From Candidatus Corynebacterium faecigallinarum (GTDB taxonomy: Bacteria; Actinomycetota; Actinomycetes; Mycobacteriales; Mycobacteriaceae): a stretch of 64,000 nt of DNA. The DNA lies in NCBI GenBank assembly GCA_019120175.1, contig DWVP01000016.1:62001-126000 (forward strand). Direction: 5' to 3'. How positions within the stretch are numbered: the stretch's first letter is position 1; each line of letters starts with the position of its first letter. The notes under the pieces are model-generated. The model saw nothing but the letters and a program-made list of their open reading frames with translations. It was not told the origin of the DNA and ran no database searches. Positions 41,366-51,895 of this stretch are shown one piece after another. The translations under genes and the position numbers were made by a program.

Positions 41366-42874
41366 ATGAGTGACGTGAACACTACGACCTACACCGTCGG
41401 GGCCCGGGACGACTCGGACCTGACGACCTGGACCGCAGCCGACCTGGCCGAGAAGATCCACACCGGCGACATCAGCTCCGTGGACGCCACCCGCGCCCAC
41501 CTCGACCGCATCAGTGCCGTGGACGGAGACGTCCACGCCTTCCTGCACGTCGGTGCCGATGAGGCACTCGCCGCCGCCGAACAGGTCGACAAGAACATTG
41601 CCGCCGGTGACGTGGCCTCCCCGCTGGCCGGTGTCCCGCTGGCGCTGAAGGACGTCTTCACCACCACCGATGCGCCGACCACTTGTGCGTCCAAGATGCT
41701 CGAGGGCTACATGAGCCCCTACGACGCCACGGTCACCCGCAAGATCCGTGAGGCCGGCATCCCGATCCTCGGCAAGACCAACATGGACGAGTTCGCGATG
41801 GGTTCCTCCACCGAGAACTCCGCCTACGGTCCCACCCACAACCCCTGGGACCTGAGCCGCACCGCCGGTGGCTCCGGCGGTGGCTCCTCGGCCGCTTTGG
41901 CGTCGGGTATGGCGCCGCTGGCGATCGGTACCGACACCGGGGGATCCATCCGCCAGCCGGCAGCGCTGACCAACACCGTCGGCGTGAAGCCGACCTACGG
42001 CACCGTGTCGCGTTACGGACTCGTGGCCTGTGCGTCCTCCCTGGACCAGGGTGGCCCCACCGGCCGCACGGTGCTGGACACCGCACTGCTGCACGAGGTC
42101 ATCGCCGGCCACGACGCCAACGACTCGACATCCTCGCAGCGTGCGGTCGCCCCGGTCGTCGAGGCTGCCCGTCAGGGCTCCAACGGTGACCTCTCCGGCG
42201 TGAAGATCGGTGTGGTCAAGCAGTTGCAGGACGTTCAGGGCATGCAGTCCGGCGTCCAGGAGAGCTACCAGGCATCCCTGGCGCAGCTCACCAGCCAGGG
42301 CGCGGAGATCGTCGAGGTCGACTGCCCGAGCTTCGAGCACGCGCTGAACGCCTACTACCTGATCCTGCCGTGTGAGGTCAGCTCCAACCTGGCCCGCTTC
42401 GACGGCATGCGCTACGGTCAGCGCCGTGGCGACGACGGTCACCACTCCGCTGACCAGGTCATGTCCATGACCCGCGCCGAGGGCTTCGGCCCGGAGGTCA
42501 AGCGCCGCATCATCCTGGGCACGTACGCCTTGTCTGTGGGCTACTACGACGCCTACTACCTGCAGGCGCAGCGAGTCCGCAACCTCATCGCCCAGGATTT
42601 CGCCAAGGCCTATGAGCAGGTCGACGTGCTGGTGTCCCCGGTCACCCCGACCACGGCCTTCGCGCTGGGGGAGAAGGCGGATGATCCGCTGGCGATGTAC
42701 CTCTTCGACCTGTGCACCCTGCCGCTGAACCTGGCCGGCGTGTGCGGCATGTCGGTACCGGGCCCACTGTCCACCGACACCGGTCTGCCGGTCGGCCTGC
42801 AGATCATGGGTCCGGCCCACGGCGATGACCGGCTCTACCGCGTCGGTGCCGCCTACGAGGCTGGCCGACACTAG
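41366..42874 (+). CDS. gatA: Aspartyl/glutamyl-tRNA amidotransferase subunit A
   Basis: 502 aa amidase-signature protein. Catalytic Lys in [10 protein letters not shown], the serine pair in the glycine/serine stretch [14 protein letters not shown] and in [13 protein letters not shown]. It releases ammonia from glutamine for transamidation of Glu-tRNA(Gln) or Asp-tRNA(Asn), working with GatC and GatB. Twenty-two bases separate it from gatC. Confidence 0.97.
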   Translation: MSDVNTTTYTVGARDDSDLTTWTAADLAEKIHTGDISSVDATRAHLDRISAVDGDVHAFLHVGADEALAAAEQVDKNIAAGDVASPLAGVPLALKDVFTTTDAPTTCASKMLEGYMSPYDATVTRKIREAGIPILGKTNMDEFAMGSSTENSAYGPTHNPWDLSRTAGGSGGGSSAALASGMAPLAIGTDTGGSIRQPAALTNTVGVKPTYGTVSRYGLVACASSLDQGGPTGRTVLDTALLHEVIAGHDANDSTSSQRAVAPVVEAARQGSNGDLSGVKIGVVKQLQDVQGMQSGVQESYQASLAQLTSQGAEIVEVDCPSFEHALNAYYLILPCEVSSNLARFDGMRYGQRRGDDGHHSADQVMSMTRAEGFGPEVKRRIILGTYALSVGYYDAYYLQAQRVRNLIAQDFAKAYEQVDVLVSPVTPTTAFALGEKADDPLAMYLFDLCTLPLNLAGVCGMSVPGPLSTDTGLPVGLQIMGPAHGDDRLYRVGAAYEAGRH

Positions 42875-42944
42875 TTCCAGATCCGGATCCGATTCTGGCT
42901 CCGGCTCCGGCACCACATCCGCTGACGGGGGTACTCTCGCGGAC

Positions 42945-43616
42945 ATGGCAACACAGCAGATCCACGGAGACGGCTGGGCGGTAGGCGTTGACGGAGTGCG
43001 TCGCTGGGGAACCCTCGGCGCCGCCGGACTCTTCCTGACCACCAGGGAGAACGACACCACCCTGCTGCTGGTCCAGCACCGCGCGGCGTGGACGAACTTC
43101 GGCGGCACCTGGGGGATTCCCGGTGGGGCGGTGGAGGTCGGGGAGGACGCGGAGTCCGCTGCGCTGCGGGAGACCCAGGAGGAGACCGGGGTCGACCCGG
43201 GCGATGTCACCGTCACCGAATCCCTGGTGACCGCGCGTGCCGAGCTGACCCATGTCCTGGTCCGTGTGCCGTTGACCGAGGAAGAGATGCCCCTGGCCGC
43301 CCCGGTGACCGACTCGGTGTCGAGGGGGAGTTCCCTGCTGGATGCGATCCGTCACCACCGCGTCCGCCATCCGGAGACCGGCAACCTGCTGGTGACCACG
43401 ATGAACGGGCAGCTGTGCTGGGAAACCCCGGACGAGACGGTGACCGAGTGGACCTACACCACGGTGCTGGGGACCGCGGCGACCCCGCTCGATCTCTTTC
43501 CCACTGCGGAGAGCGCGGACCTGGCATGGTGCCCCATCGACGAGGTGGAGGAGCTTCCGCTGATCCCGCCGTTCCGGGAGTCGCTGCCGGAACTGCGCCG
43601 ACTCCTGGGAATCTAG
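42945..43616 (+). CDS. NUDIX hydrolase (MutT-like)
   Basis: 223 aa. Full Nudix box in PGGAVEVGEDAESAALRE then TQEETG. The N-terminal half is a typical MutT fold; about 70 extra residues follow, and the last 80 (EWTYTTVLGTA, DLAWCPIDEVEELPLIPPF) resemble a repeated Nudix-like half. Nucleotide sanitation is likely; the substrate is unknown. -10 TACTCT (42932-42937) with ATG 7 nt later decides this start. Confidence 0.88.
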   Translation: MATQQIHGDGWAVGVDGVRRWGTLGAAGLFLTTRENDTTLLLVQHRAAWTNFGGTWGIPGGAVEVGEDAESAALRETQEETGVDPGDVTVTESLVTARAELTHVLVRVPLTEEEMPLAAPVTDSVSRGSSLLDAIRHHRVRHPETGNLLVTTMNGQLCWETPDETVTEWTYTTVLGTAATPLDLFPTAESADLAWCPIDEVEELPLIPPFRESLPELRRLLGI

Positions 43617-43655
43617 GGGTCCGTTGAGACGCAGGACGTGGCAGACTGGATTCTC

Positions 43656-45104
43656 GTGACAGACACTTCCGCTGAACGCACGGATCCCCGCTACCCGCAG
43701 ATGCCGCTGCCGGCGAACCGGGCGTGGCCAGCACTTTTCGCGCTGTGCACCGGGTTCTTCATGATCCTGCTCGACCAGACGATCGTGGCGGTGGCATCAC
43801 CGGTGTTCCAGCGGGAGTTGGACGCCAGCTACAACGAGGTCGTCTGGGTGACCTCTGCCTACCTGCTCACCTTCGCTGTGCCACTGCTGGTGACCGGGCG
43901 CCTCGGCGACCGCTTCGGCCCGAAGAACGTCTACTGCGTGGGCATGGCCGTCTTCACCCTCTCGTCGCTGTGGTGCGGACTGGCGGACAGCATGCCGGAG
44001 CTGATCGCCGCACGCGCGGTCCAGGGACTCGGTGCGGCGATGCTGACCCCGCAGACGATGGCGGTGATCAACCGGATCTTCCCGCGGGCCAAGCGTGGCT
44101 CGGCGCTGGGTGTGTGGGGTGCGACCGCTGGACTCTCGACTCTGCTGGGGCCGATCCTCGGCGGGGTGATCACCAGCACCATCGGCTGGGAGTGGGTCTT
44201 CTTCATCAACATCCCGATCGGCGTGGTGTCGATCGCGCTGGTGATGATGTGGGTGCCGCGGTTCCCGCCGTCGGCCCGGCGCATCGACACCCTCTCGATC
44301 CTGTTGTCGGTCGCCGCGGTCTTCCTACTCGTATTCGCCCTGCAGCAGGGTGAGAACGCGCACTGGACGTGGTGGATCTGGGGAATGATGGCGGTGTCGC
44401 TGGCACTGTTCATCTGGTTCGTCCGACAACAGGTCGTCGCCGAGAGCCGGGGCCGTGACCCACTGATGCCGTTGAGCCTGTTCACCGTGCGGAACTTCTC
44501 CCTGGGCAATATCGGCATCGTCGGGATGGGCTTCACCGTGGCCAGCGTCCCGCTGCCGTTCACCCTCTACTACCAGCAGGTCCACGGACTGGATCCGCTC
44601 GGCGCCGGGCTGATGCTGGCACCACAGGCGGTGACGTCGTTGATCCTGTCGCCGATCGTCGGCCGGATGACCGACAAGTACAGCTCCCGTGGATTGGGCG
44701 CCTTCGGTTTTGCCATGATGGCCCTGTCGATCGTGGGGATGACGGTGGTCATGGCCTCCGGCATCCACCACTACTGGACGGTGATCCCCTTGGTCGGGCT
44801 GGGGGTGGGCAATGCCTTCGTCTGGGCACCGAACTCTGCTTCGACGATGCGCGACCTGTCCTTCCACCAGATGGGGGCAGGTTCCGGGGTCTACAACCAG
44901 ACCCGCCAGCTCGGTTCGGTGGTGGGGGTGGCCGTGGTCGGCGCACTGATGCAGTGGCGACTGGGGCAGCCCGACGCCGACCCGGGCACAGCCTTTGGCC
45001 TGGCGGTACTTGCACCGGCGGCGATGATGCTCGTCGGTGTGGTGGCCTCGCTGATGTCACGCAACAACCTGCACGCCGCACCGGAAGGAAGCGGCCCCGC
45101 CTGA
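43656..45104 (+). CDS. MFS drug transporter (DHA2 / EmrB-QacA, 14 helices)
   Basis: 482 aa with about 14 membrane helices. DHA2 signatures: [13 protein letters not shown] in helix 1, [13 protein letters not shown] after helix 2 (motif A) and [15 protein letters not shown] in helix 5 (motif C, antiporters). It probably exports hydrophobic cations or drugs with protons. The start is GTG 43656 if leaderless (CAGACT 8 nt upstream) or GTG 43638. Confidence 0.88.
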   Translation: MTDTSAERTDPRYPQMPLPANRAWPALFALCTGFFMILLDQTIVAVASPVFQRELDASYNEVVWVTSAYLLTFAVPLLVTGRLGDRFGPKNVYCVGMAVFTLSSLWCGLADSMPELIAARAVQGLGAAMLTPQTMAVINRIFPRAKRGSALGVWGATAGLSTLLGPILGGVITSTIGWEWVFFINIPIGVVSIALVMMWVPRFPPSARRIDTLSILLSVAAVFLLVFALQQGENAHWTWWIWGMMAVSLALFIWFVRQQVVAESRGRDPLMPLSLFTVRNFSLGNIGIVGMGFTVASVPLPFTLYYQQVHGLDPLGAGLMLAPQAVTSLILSPIVGRMTDKYSSRGLGAFGFAMMALSIVGMTVVMASGIHHYWTVIPLVGLGVGNAFVWAPNSASTMRDLSFHQMGAGSGVYNQTRQLGSVVGVAVVGALMQWRLGQPDADPGTAFGLAVLAPAAMMLVGVVASLMSRNNLHAAPEGSGPA

Positions 45105-45124
45105 GGCCGACTAGGATCAGTCCC

Positions 45125-46153
45125 ATGCGTATCGCGATCTTGACCAGTGGCGGGGACTGCCCCGGACTCAACGCCGTGATCCGGGGAGTGGTGCGGACCG
45201 CCGCCAACCGGGGTGCGACGGTGGTCGGCTACGAGGACGGCTGGCAGGGGCTGGTCGAGGACCGGCGCATCCAGCTCTACGACGACGAGCACATCGACCG
45301 GATCCTCCTCCGCGGTGGCACCATCCTGGGCACCGGACGGCTGAAGACGGAGAAGTTCAAGGCTTCCCTGGACCGGATCAAGGAGAACCTCGCCGACGCA
45401 GAGATCGACGTGCTCATCGCCATCGGCGGCGAGGGAACGCTCAAGGGCGCCCAGTGGCTGCACGACAACGGCATCCCGGTGGTCGGTGTCCCGAAGACCA
45501 TCGACAACGACGTCAACGCCACCGACTACACCTTTGGTTTCGACACCGCCGTCGCCGTGGCCACCGACGCCATCGACCGGCTGCACACCACCGCGGAATC
45601 CCACAACCGGGTGATGATCGTCCAGGTCATGGGGCGCCATGTCGGCTGGATCGCGCTGCACGCCGGTATGGCCGGCGGGGCACACGACATCCTCATCCCC
45701 GAAGTCCCCTTCGACATCGACGACGTATGCCGTCGGATGGCCCGACGTTTCCAGCTGGGGGAGAAGTACGGGATCATCGTCGTCGCCGAAGGCGCCCTCC
45801 CGGCCGAGGGGACGATGGAGATCGGCGAGCGGGCGATCGACCAGTTCGGCCACCAGAAGTTCGACGACATCGGCGCGAAGATCGCCCACGAGATCGAGAA
45901 CCGGCTGGACACTGACGTGCGCTCGACTGTGCTCGGTCACATCCAGCGTGGTGGTACCCCGACAGCCTTCGACCGGGTGCTGGCCACCCGCTATGCGGTG
46001 CACGCCACCAAGGCGGCGCTGCGTGGGGACACCGGCACGGTGGTCGCCCTGCACGGGGAGATGATCGAACTGGTCTCCTTCGGTGAGGCGGTCGGTGACC
46101 TCAAGGTGGTGCCGCAGCACCGTTACGAGTCCGCAGCGGCGCTGATCGGCTGA
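45125..46153 (+). CDS. pfkA: 6-phosphofructokinase, ATP-dependent (actinobacterial type)
   Basis: 342 aa. It starts [20 protein letters not shown]. The phosphoryl-donor loop GGEGT carries Gly at position 104, as in ATP enzymes, but PKTIDND carries Lys at 124, as in PPi enzymes; this Gly104/Lys124 mix is known from actinobacterial ATP-PFKs. Substrate residues in [11 protein letters not shown] are intact. TAGGAT (45112-45117), 7 nt before the ATG, indicates a leaderless message. It lies between gatA and gatB as in M. tuberculosis. Confidence 0.95.
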   Translation: MRIAILTSGGDCPGLNAVIRGVVRTAANRGATVVGYEDGWQGLVEDRRIQLYDDEHIDRILLRGGTILGTGRLKTEKFKASLDRIKENLADAEIDVLIAIGGEGTLKGAQWLHDNGIPVVGVPKTIDNDVNATDYTFGFDTAVAVATDAIDRLHTTAESHNRVMIVQVMGRHVGWIALHAGMAGGAHDILIPEVPFDIDDVCRRMARRFQLGEKYGIIVVAEGALPAEGTMEIGERAIDQFGHQKFDDIGAKIAHEIENRLDTDVRSTVLGHIQRGGTPTAFDRVLATRYAVHATKAALRGDTGTVVALHGEMIELVSFGEAVGDLKVVPQHRYESAAALIG

Positions 46154-46176
46154 CCTTCCGGTCACGCAGCTTCTGT

Positions 46177-46614
46177 TCACGCCGTGGCCAGGGCGTTCTC
46201 CAGGTTGGTGAGCGCCTCGTCCCACCCGTCGTAGACGTGACCGTCGCCGGGGACGCCGGCGATACCGCTGAGGTGGAAGCTCATCTCGGTGGTGTCCCCG
46301 CGTTCGGCGAGGTCCAGGGTTATCACCGGGGTGCCCTCGACCGGGGCGTCGGGGTGGCCCCAGCTGAACACGAGCTTCTCGACCGGGTTGATCGCCAGGT
46401 ACTCGCCTCCGGTGGGGTACTCCTCGCCGGTGGACTCGTTGAGCATGGTGTAGCGGTAGCGCCCGCCGACCCTCAGGTCGACCGACACGGACTCTGCGGT
46501 GACACCCATCGGGTGGAACCAGCGGGCGAGTTCGAACTTGTCGGTCCAGGCCTTCCAGACCAGTTCGCGGGGGGCGTTGAAGGTTCGGGTGATGGTGAAT
46601 TCAGGGGTGGTCAT
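46177..46614 (-). CDS. SRPBCC/AHSA1-type protein
   Basis: 145 aa. Typical START-like fold: FTITRTFNAPRELVWKAWTD and WFHPMGVTAESVSVDLRVGG. These proteins, often cotranscribed with an ArsR regulator, bind hydrophobic ligands; no enzymatic role is known. The ATG overlaps the end of the ArsR gene by 14 bases. Confidence 0.9.
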   Translation of the reverse strand: MTTPEFTITRTFNAPRELVWKAWTDKFELARWFHPMGVTAESVSVDLRVGGRYRYTMLNESTGEEYPTGGEYLAINPVEKLVFSWGHPDAPVEGTPVITLDLAERGDTTEMSFHLSGIAGVPGDGHVYDGWDEALTNLENALATA

Positions 46615-46975
46615 CGTTCTTCTCCTTCTCGTGGTGATCGTGGTGGTGTTCTTGCATCATCGTCTCCAGGTGGGCGTCCAGGGCGTCGAAGCGCAGGTTC
46701 CATTCGCGCTTCTGTTTGTCGATCCACGCGGTGACCTCGTCAAGTGGTTCGGCGTCCATGTCGATCGTGCGCCACTGCGCCTTGGTGGTGCGGCTGATGA
46801 GTCCTGCCTTCTCCAGCACTTTGAGGTGCCGGGATATCGCCGGTGCGCTCATATCGAACGGTGCGGCGAGGTCGCCGACGCTGGACGGTCCGCGTGACAG
46901 GCGGGCGAGGATCGCCCGGCGGGTCGGATCGGCCAGTGCGGAGAACAGGAGCGACAGGCGTTCTTCTGACTCCAT
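46601..46975 (-). CDS. ArsR-family transcriptional regulator
   Basis: 124 aa winged helix: LFSALADPTRRAILARLSRG, then recognition helix APAISRHLKVLEKAGLI. There are no Cys clusters of metal sensors, and this subfamily is the one paired with SRPBCC proteins. AAGGAG precedes the ATG. It probably represses its own promoter through the palindrome at 46992-47007. Confidence 0.92.
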   Translation of the reverse strand: MESEERLSLLFSALADPTRRAILARLSRGPSSVGDLAAPFDMSAPAISRHLKVLEKAGLISRTTKAQWRTIDMDAEPLDEVTAWIDKQKREWNLRFDALDAHLETMMQEHHHDHHEKEKNDDHP

Positions 46976-46991
46976 ATAACCAACTCCTTAA

Positions 46992-47007
46992 TTAACGTGT
47001 ACGTTAA
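46992..47007. promoter_or_regulatory. Operator of the ArsR/SRPBCC operon
   Basis: TTAACGT-GT-ACGTTAA, a perfect 7-bp inverted repeat with 2-bp spacer, located exactly at the predicted transcription start between -10 and the ArsR start codon. Binding there would block transcription. Confidence 0.75.
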
Positions 47008-47035
47008 CTATAGTCCTGGAGGGGCTACAGGTCAA
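47007..47035 (-). promoter_or_regulatory. SigA-type promoter of the ArsR/SRPBCC operon
   Basis: On the minus strand, -35 TTGACC (47035-47030), 17-bp spacer, -10 TATAGT (47012-47007). The best canonical promoter in the window. Confidence 0.8.
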
Positions 47036-47200
47036 GGGGGTGTGGAGGCATGTGGAGACTTGTGTAGACATTGGGTCATCGGGTTCGGGGGAGGTGGCCC
47101 GGAGGGAAACGGCGGATTATAAGGTGTACCTCACCGCGAAAGTCATCTACTTCAGGTCACGCCCTGTGGCCGATGTTGCCGTGAAAGGTAGCTCCGTACC

Positions 47201-48247
47201 GTGTCTTCTTCCCCGTCCTCTCCGACTGCAGGGTCCCCCGCCCAGGACCGCAGTGCCTACATCGCCACCCTCGGATTCCCGATCCTGGTGATCATCGGCG
47301 GTGTCATCGGCTTCTTCGGCGGTGGCGACCTCGCCTCGGCCACCTCCGGCTGGGTCAACTGGCTGTTGGGCCTGATCATGTTCGGCATGGGCCTGACCCT
47401 CAAGCCCCACGACTTCGCCCTGGTCGTCAAGCGCCCTCTCCCGGTGCTGATCGGTGTGATCGCCCAATTCGGGATCATGCCGTTGACCGCATTGTTCGTC
47501 GTCTGGGTCCTGGGACTGCCCTCGGCCATCGCCGCCGGCGTGATCCTGGTCGGCTGCGCACCCGGTGGCACCGCCTCCAACGTCGTGTCCTACCTGGCAC
47601 GTGGCGACCTGGCCCTGTCGGTGGCGATGACCTCGGTGTCCACTCTGCTCGCACCGCTTCTCACCCCGCTGCTGACCCTGTGGCTCGCTGGCGAATACAT
47701 GCCGCTCGATGGTGGCGCCATGGCACTCGACATCGTCAAGATCGTCCTCGTGCCCGTCGTCGCCGGCCTGGTCCTTCGCCTGCTGCTGCCGGGTATCGTC
47801 GACCGCCTGCTGCCCGCACTGCCGTGGATATCCGTGGTCGCCATCGCTGTCGTCGTGGCCATCGTGGTCTCCGGCAACCGGGACAACCTCCTGGAGGCCG
47901 GACTGCTCGTCCTGGTCGCCGTGATGATGCACAATCTCCTGGGTTTTGCACTCGGCTACGGCGCCGGCAGAATCACCGGCCAGCCGGTGTCCACCCGCCG
48001 CACCATGGCCATCGAGGTCGGTATGCAGAACTCCGGGTTGGCGGCCGGACTTGCCGCCCAACACATGGAGCCGATGTCCGCGTTGCCCGGTGCGATCTTC
48101 TCGGTGTGGCACAACCTCTCCGGAGCGGTGTTCGCCGCACTGTGCCGGGCCGCCGACAAGCGTCGGGGAGTGGCGGGCAATGCACCTCACAGCGCGCCGG
48201 AGAACGCACCGGGCACTGCTGCCGACAGCTCAATCAATGTGAACTAG
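47201..48247 (+). CDS. Bile acid:sodium symporter family transporter
   Basis: 348 aa with nine to ten membrane helices. Family signatures: [12 protein letters not shown] after helix 2, [20 protein letters not shown] (the crossover region), and [15 protein letters not shown]. Bacterial members carry pantoate, 2-keto acids or other organic anions, so bile acids need not be the substrate. GTG start with GAAAGG 12 nt upstream. The stop TAG is part of the gatB -10 box. Confidence 0.9.
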   Translation: MSSSPSSPTAGSPAQDRSAYIATLGFPILVIIGGVIGFFGGGDLASATSGWVNWLLGLIMFGMGLTLKPHDFALVVKRPLPVLIGVIAQFGIMPLTALFVVWVLGLPSAIAAGVILVGCAPGGTASNVVSYLARGDLALSVAMTSVSTLLAPLLTPLLTLWLAGEYMPLDGGAMALDIVKIVLVPVVAGLVLRLLLPGIVDRLLPALPWISVVAIAVVVAIVVSGNRDNLLEAGLLVLVAVMMHNLLGFALGYGAGRITGQPVSTRRTMAIEVGMQNSGLAAGLAAQHMEPMSALPGAIFSVWHNLSGAVFAALCRAADKRRGVAGNAPHSAPENAPGTAADSSINVN

Positions 48248-48258
48248 ACTGGGACAAC

Positions 48259-49776
48259 ATGACTGCCGTGGTGAACGATTACTCCGATGATGTGATGGAC
48301 TATGACGAGGTGCTGGAGCGCTTCGACCCCGTGATGGGGATGGAGGTCCACGTTGAACTCGCGACGCGGACCAAGATGTTCTCCGCGTCCTCCGCAGAAT
48401 TCGGCGACGACCCGAACACCAACGTCGACCCCTGCAGCCTGGGTCTTCCCGGCGCTCTGCCGGTCGTCAACCGTCAGGGTGTGGAATGGGCCATCAAGAT
48501 CGGCCTGGCTCTCAACTGCGATATCGCCCCGTACTCCCGCTTCGCACGGAAGAACTACTTCTACCCGGACCAGCCGAAGAACTACCAGATCTCCCAGTAC
48601 GACGAGCCCATCGCCCACGACGGCTACCTCGACATCGTCCTGGACGACGGTACCGAGTGGCGCATCGAGATCGAGCGCGCCCACATGGAGGAGGACACCG
48701 GCAAGCTCACCCACCTCGGTGGTGCGACCGGACGCATCCACGGCGCGACCGCGTCCCTGGTGGACTGCAACCGCGCCGGGATCCCGCTGATCGAGATCGT
48801 CACCAAGCCCATCGAGGGTGCCGGGGAACGTGCCCCGGAGATCGCCCGCGCCTATGTCACCGCGCTGCGAGAGCTGGTCAAGGCTCTCGAGGTGTCGGAT
48901 GCCCGCATGGACCAGGGCTCGATGCGGGTGGACTCCAACCTGTCGCTGCGTGCCAACGGCACCACCGAGTTCGGTACCCGGACCGAGACGAAGAACATCA
49001 ACTCGCTGAAGTCGGTGGAGCAGGCCGTGCGCTTCGAAATGCAGCGTCAGGCCGCCTGCATCGTCAACGGTGTGGAGATCATCCAGGAGACCCGCCACTA
49101 CCAGGAGGCCGACGGCAGCACCTCCCGGGGCCGCGTCAAGGAGACCATGGCGGACTACCGCTACTTCAACGACCCGGACCTGCCCCCGGTGCTCGCCCCG
49201 TCCGAGTGGGTCGAGGAGATTCGTGAGACGCTACCGGAGATGCCGTGGATCCGACGCGCCCGCATCCAGGAGGAGTGGGGTCTCAAGGACGAGGAGATGC
49301 GGGACCTGGTCAACGCCGGGGCGCTGGACCTGATCATCTCCACCGTCGAGGCCGGTGCCACCCCGGCCGAGGCCCGCAGCTGGTGGGTCGCCTACCTGGC
49401 ACAGAAAGCCAACGAGGCCGGAACCGACCTGGAGGGCCTGCCGATCACCCCGGCGCAGGTTGCCGAGGTCGTCGGTCTGATCAAGGAAGGCAAGCTGACC
49501 AACAAGCTCGCCCGCCAGGCCGTCGACGGTGTCCTGGCGGGGGAGGGTACGGTCGCCGAAGTCGTCGCCGCGCGCGGCCTGGAGGTCGTCCGTGACGACG
49601 GTGCCATCGAGAAGGCCGTGGAGGACGCCCTGGCGGCCAACCCGGACATCGTGGAGAAGTACCGGGCCGGCAACAAGAAGGTCACCGGTGCGATCGTGGG
49701 CCAGGTGATGAAGGAGACCCGTGGCAAGGCGGATCCGGCGCAGGTCAACCAGATCATCGCCGCGAAGCTGGGGTAG
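48259..49776 (+). CDS. gatB: Aspartyl/glutamyl-tRNA amidotransferase subunit B
   Basis: 505 aa. [18 protein letters not shown] opens the kinase-like cradle domain; then [20 protein letters not shown] and the helical C-terminal YqeY-like tail ([20 protein letters not shown]). It activates the tRNA-bound Glu/Asp. -10 TAGACT (48245-48250), 8 nt before ATG 48259, gives a leaderless message independent of the transporter gene. Confidence 0.97.
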   Translation: MTAVVNDYSDDVMDYDEVLERFDPVMGMEVHVELATRTKMFSASSAEFGDDPNTNVDPCSLGLPGALPVVNRQGVEWAIKIGLALNCDIAPYSRFARKNYFYPDQPKNYQISQYDEPIAHDGYLDIVLDDGTEWRIEIERAHMEEDTGKLTHLGGATGRIHGATASLVDCNRAGIPLIEIVTKPIEGAGERAPEIARAYVTALRELVKALEVSDARMDQGSMRVDSNLSLRANGTTEFGTRTETKNINSLKSVEQAVRFEMQRQAACIVNGVEIIQETRHYQEADGSTSRGRVKETMADYRYFNDPDLPPVLAPSEWVEEIRETLPEMPWIRRARIQEEWGLKDEEMRDLVNAGALDLIISTVEAGATPAEARSWWVAYLAQKANEAGTDLEGLPITPAQVAEVVGLIKEGKLTNKLARQAVDGVLAGEGTVAEVVAARGLEVVRDDGAIEKAVEDALAANPDIVEKYRAGNKKVTGAIVGQVMKETRGKADPAQVNQIIAAKLG

Positions 49777-50343
49777 CGCACCCTGCTCGAGCCGGTATGG
49801 CGCCGGCTACGTGCTGGTGTGATCCCGGTGTTGCTCCGGCTACATGCCGGCGTGGTGCCGACGGCTGTGGGGCAGTCGGCACGTCTCTCTGTGGGGCCGT
49901 CCGGTGACGGCTCAGCAGCGCCGTAGGGGTGGCTGAATACTGCTGTGCGGAGGAATGTCACTCGGTGCTGCGACGTTCCGGGCTTCATATCTGCGTACTT
50001 TCCCGGGGGTAATATAGTGCTTGTGACGTGCAAATATGTTCGTCCGGAGAATTCCTGAGTGCCGGAATGGGGGTAATCGGGGGTGATTGTGCAGGAAACT
50101 CTATGCTGCCGATCACAGCGAGTCGTGCTGGTGAGCACTGCGAACGGGAAAAAGTTATAAAAAAGTTCCCGAAATTGCTGTTGTGAGGACGCGGTCTTGT
50201 GCATAATGAACCGGACGTTTACCAACGTGATTTCACTCACTTAGCTCGACGTCCGGCGGCGTATGTCGCCCCGACCACCGTAAACGGGGCCATGCGCCTG
50301 GCACACCGGACCAGTCGACCACGCACCAGAGGAGCCGAAGAAG
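49777..50343 (+). promoter_or_regulatory. Long intergenic region and leader upstream of pntAB
   Basis: 567 bp without a convincing gene. It holds two imperfect CCGGCTAC-containing repeats (49800-49850), the hairpin at 49855-49882, an AT-rich part with TAATAT (50010-50015), a CGGGAA/TTCCCG inverted repeat around an A-rich loop (50145-50171), and a -10 candidate CATAAT (50202-50207). After that a stem CCGGACGT (50211-50218) / ACGTCCGG (50249-50256) with a 30-nt loop sits in the leader. AGGAG lies 10 nt before the pntA TTG. Confidence 0.5.
49855..49882 (+). terminator. Hairpin downstream of gatB
   Basis: GTGCCGAC and GTCGGCAC, 8-bp perfect stem with a 12-nt loop, 78 nt after gatB. There is no clear T-tract. 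Confidence 0.5.
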
Positions 50344-51894
50344 TTGCTCATAGGTATCCCACGGGAACCGCAAACCCTGGTCTCTGCAACGCCCGACACT
50401 GTCGGCAAGCTGATCAAGCTCGGCTACGACGTAGCCGTGCAGTCCGGCGCAGGTGACCAGGCAAACTTCCCCGACAGTCAGTACGAGGCCGCGGGGGCCA
50501 CGATCGTCGGCGAGGACGTCTGGTCCTCCGACATCGTGACGACTCTCGATACGCCGTCCCCCGAGCAGCGCGCTGCCCTGAAGTCCGGGTCGACCCTGAT
50601 CTCCCGTATGGCACCGGCTCGCAATGACGAGCTGATCCAGGAGTTCGCCGGCCAGAATGTCACCGCCGTCGCCATGGACACCGTGCCGCGCATCAGCCGC
50701 GCACAGTCCATGGACGTGCTCAGCTCCCAGGCCAACGTGGGTGGCTACCGTGCGGTCATCGAGGCCGCCAACGCCTTCGGTCGTCTGTTCACCGGTCAGG
50801 TCACCGCCGCCGGTAAAGTGCCGCCGGCCACCGTCTACGTGATCGGAACCGGTGTCGCCGGTCTGGCCGCGATCGGTACCGCCAACTCCATGGGTGCGGT
50901 GGTCAAGGCCACCGACCTGCGTCCGGAGACTGCCGAGCAGGTCGAGTCGATGGGTGCGGAGTTCGTGGCCATCCCGACCGCGTCGGAGAAGTCCGACGAC
51001 GGTTACGCCAAGGAGATGACCCAGGACCAGGCCGCCGCCGCTGCCAAGCTCTACGCCGAGCAGTCCGCGCTGTCCGACATCGTCATCACCACCGCGAACA
51101 TCCCGGGCCGTAAGTCCCCGGTGCTGCTCACCGCGGCGGACGTGGCGAAGATGAAGCCGGGTTCGGTCATCGTCGACATGGCTGCGGCCAACGGCGGTAA
51201 CTGCGAGCTCACCGTCCCCGGTGAGGTCACCGTCACCGACAACGGTGTGAAGATCATCGGCTACACCGACCTGGCCGGTCGACTGCCTGCGCAGTCGTCC
51301 CAGCTCTACGGTCAGAACGTGGTCAACCTGTTCAAGCTGATCACCCCGGCCAAGGACGGTACCCCGGTCTTGGACCTGGAGGACGAGATCGTCCGCGGCA
51401 TCACCGTGACCAAGGCTGCCGAGGCCACCGGTGCTGACGCGAAGGCTGACATCCTGTGGCCCCCGCCGCCGGTGAAGGTGTCCGCCGCCCCCGCCCCGGC
51501 TGCTCCGGCCGCCGATGCCGCTGCCGAGGCAGAGGCCGAGGAGGCACCGAAGAAGTCCGGCCTGCTCTGGAAGCTGATCGCCGGTCTGCTTGGTATCGCC
51601 CTGATCCTGGTCAGCCCGCTGGCCGTGGCCGATGAATACATGGTGCTCATGCTGGCCGTCGTCGTCGGCTTCTACGTGATCACCGCGGTGACCCATAAGC
51701 TGCACACTCCGCTGATGAGTGAGACCAACGCCATCTCGGGCATCATCCTGGTCGGTGCGATACTCCAGGTGGGATCGTCCAACATCACCGTTGCGGTGCT
51801 GGCGTTCATCGCCATCGTGGTCGCCTCGATCAATATCTTCGGTGGCTTCTTCGTCACCCGACGCATGCTCACCATGTTCGAGGGAGGCAACTGA
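50344..51894 (+). CDS. pntA: NAD(P) transhydrogenase subunit alpha
   Basis: 516 aa, the single-chain E. coli form. Domain I binds NAD(H): [28 protein letters not shown] and [16 protein letters not shown]. An Ala/Pro/Glu hinge (about 377-400) is followed by four membrane helices of domain II. TTG start, supported by the conserved first strand LLIGIPRE and AGGAG 10 nt upstream. With PntB it uses the proton gradient to make NADPH. Confidence 0.95.
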   Translation: MLIGIPREPQTLVSATPDTVGKLIKLGYDVAVQSGAGDQANFPDSQYEAAGATIVGEDVWSSDIVTTLDTPSPEQRAALKSGSTLISRMAPARNDELIQEFAGQNVTAVAMDTVPRISRAQSMDVLSSQANVGGYRAVIEAANAFGRLFTGQVTAAGKVPPATVYVIGTGVAGLAAIGTANSMGAVVKATDLRPETAEQVESMGAEFVAIPTASEKSDDGYAKEMTQDQAAAAAKLYAEQSALSDIVITTANIPGRKSPVLLTAADVAKMKPGSVIVDMAAANGGNCELTVPGEVTVTDNGVKIIGYTDLAGRLPAQSSQLYGQNVVNLFKLITPAKDGTPVLDLEDEIVRGITVTKAAEATGADAKADILWPPPPVKVSAAPAPAAPAADAAAEAEAEEAPKKSGLLWKLIAGLLGIALILVSPLAVADEYMVLMLAVVVGFYVITAVTHKLHTPLMSETNAISGIILVGAILQVGSSNITVAVLAFIAIVVASINIFGGFFVTRRMLTMFEGGN

Positions 51895-51895
51895 C

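Noticed and set aside
40838..43216. 792-codon minus-strand open frame across gatC and gatA
   Set aside because: It lies opposite real genes with standard motifs; such long antisense frames arise from third-position GC in this genome. Its composition (His/Gly/Val-rich) fits no protein.
49392..50240. 282-codon minus-strand frame reaching into the pntA upstream gap
   Set aside because: More than a third is antisense to gatB, and the rest has no recognisable fold or ribosome site.
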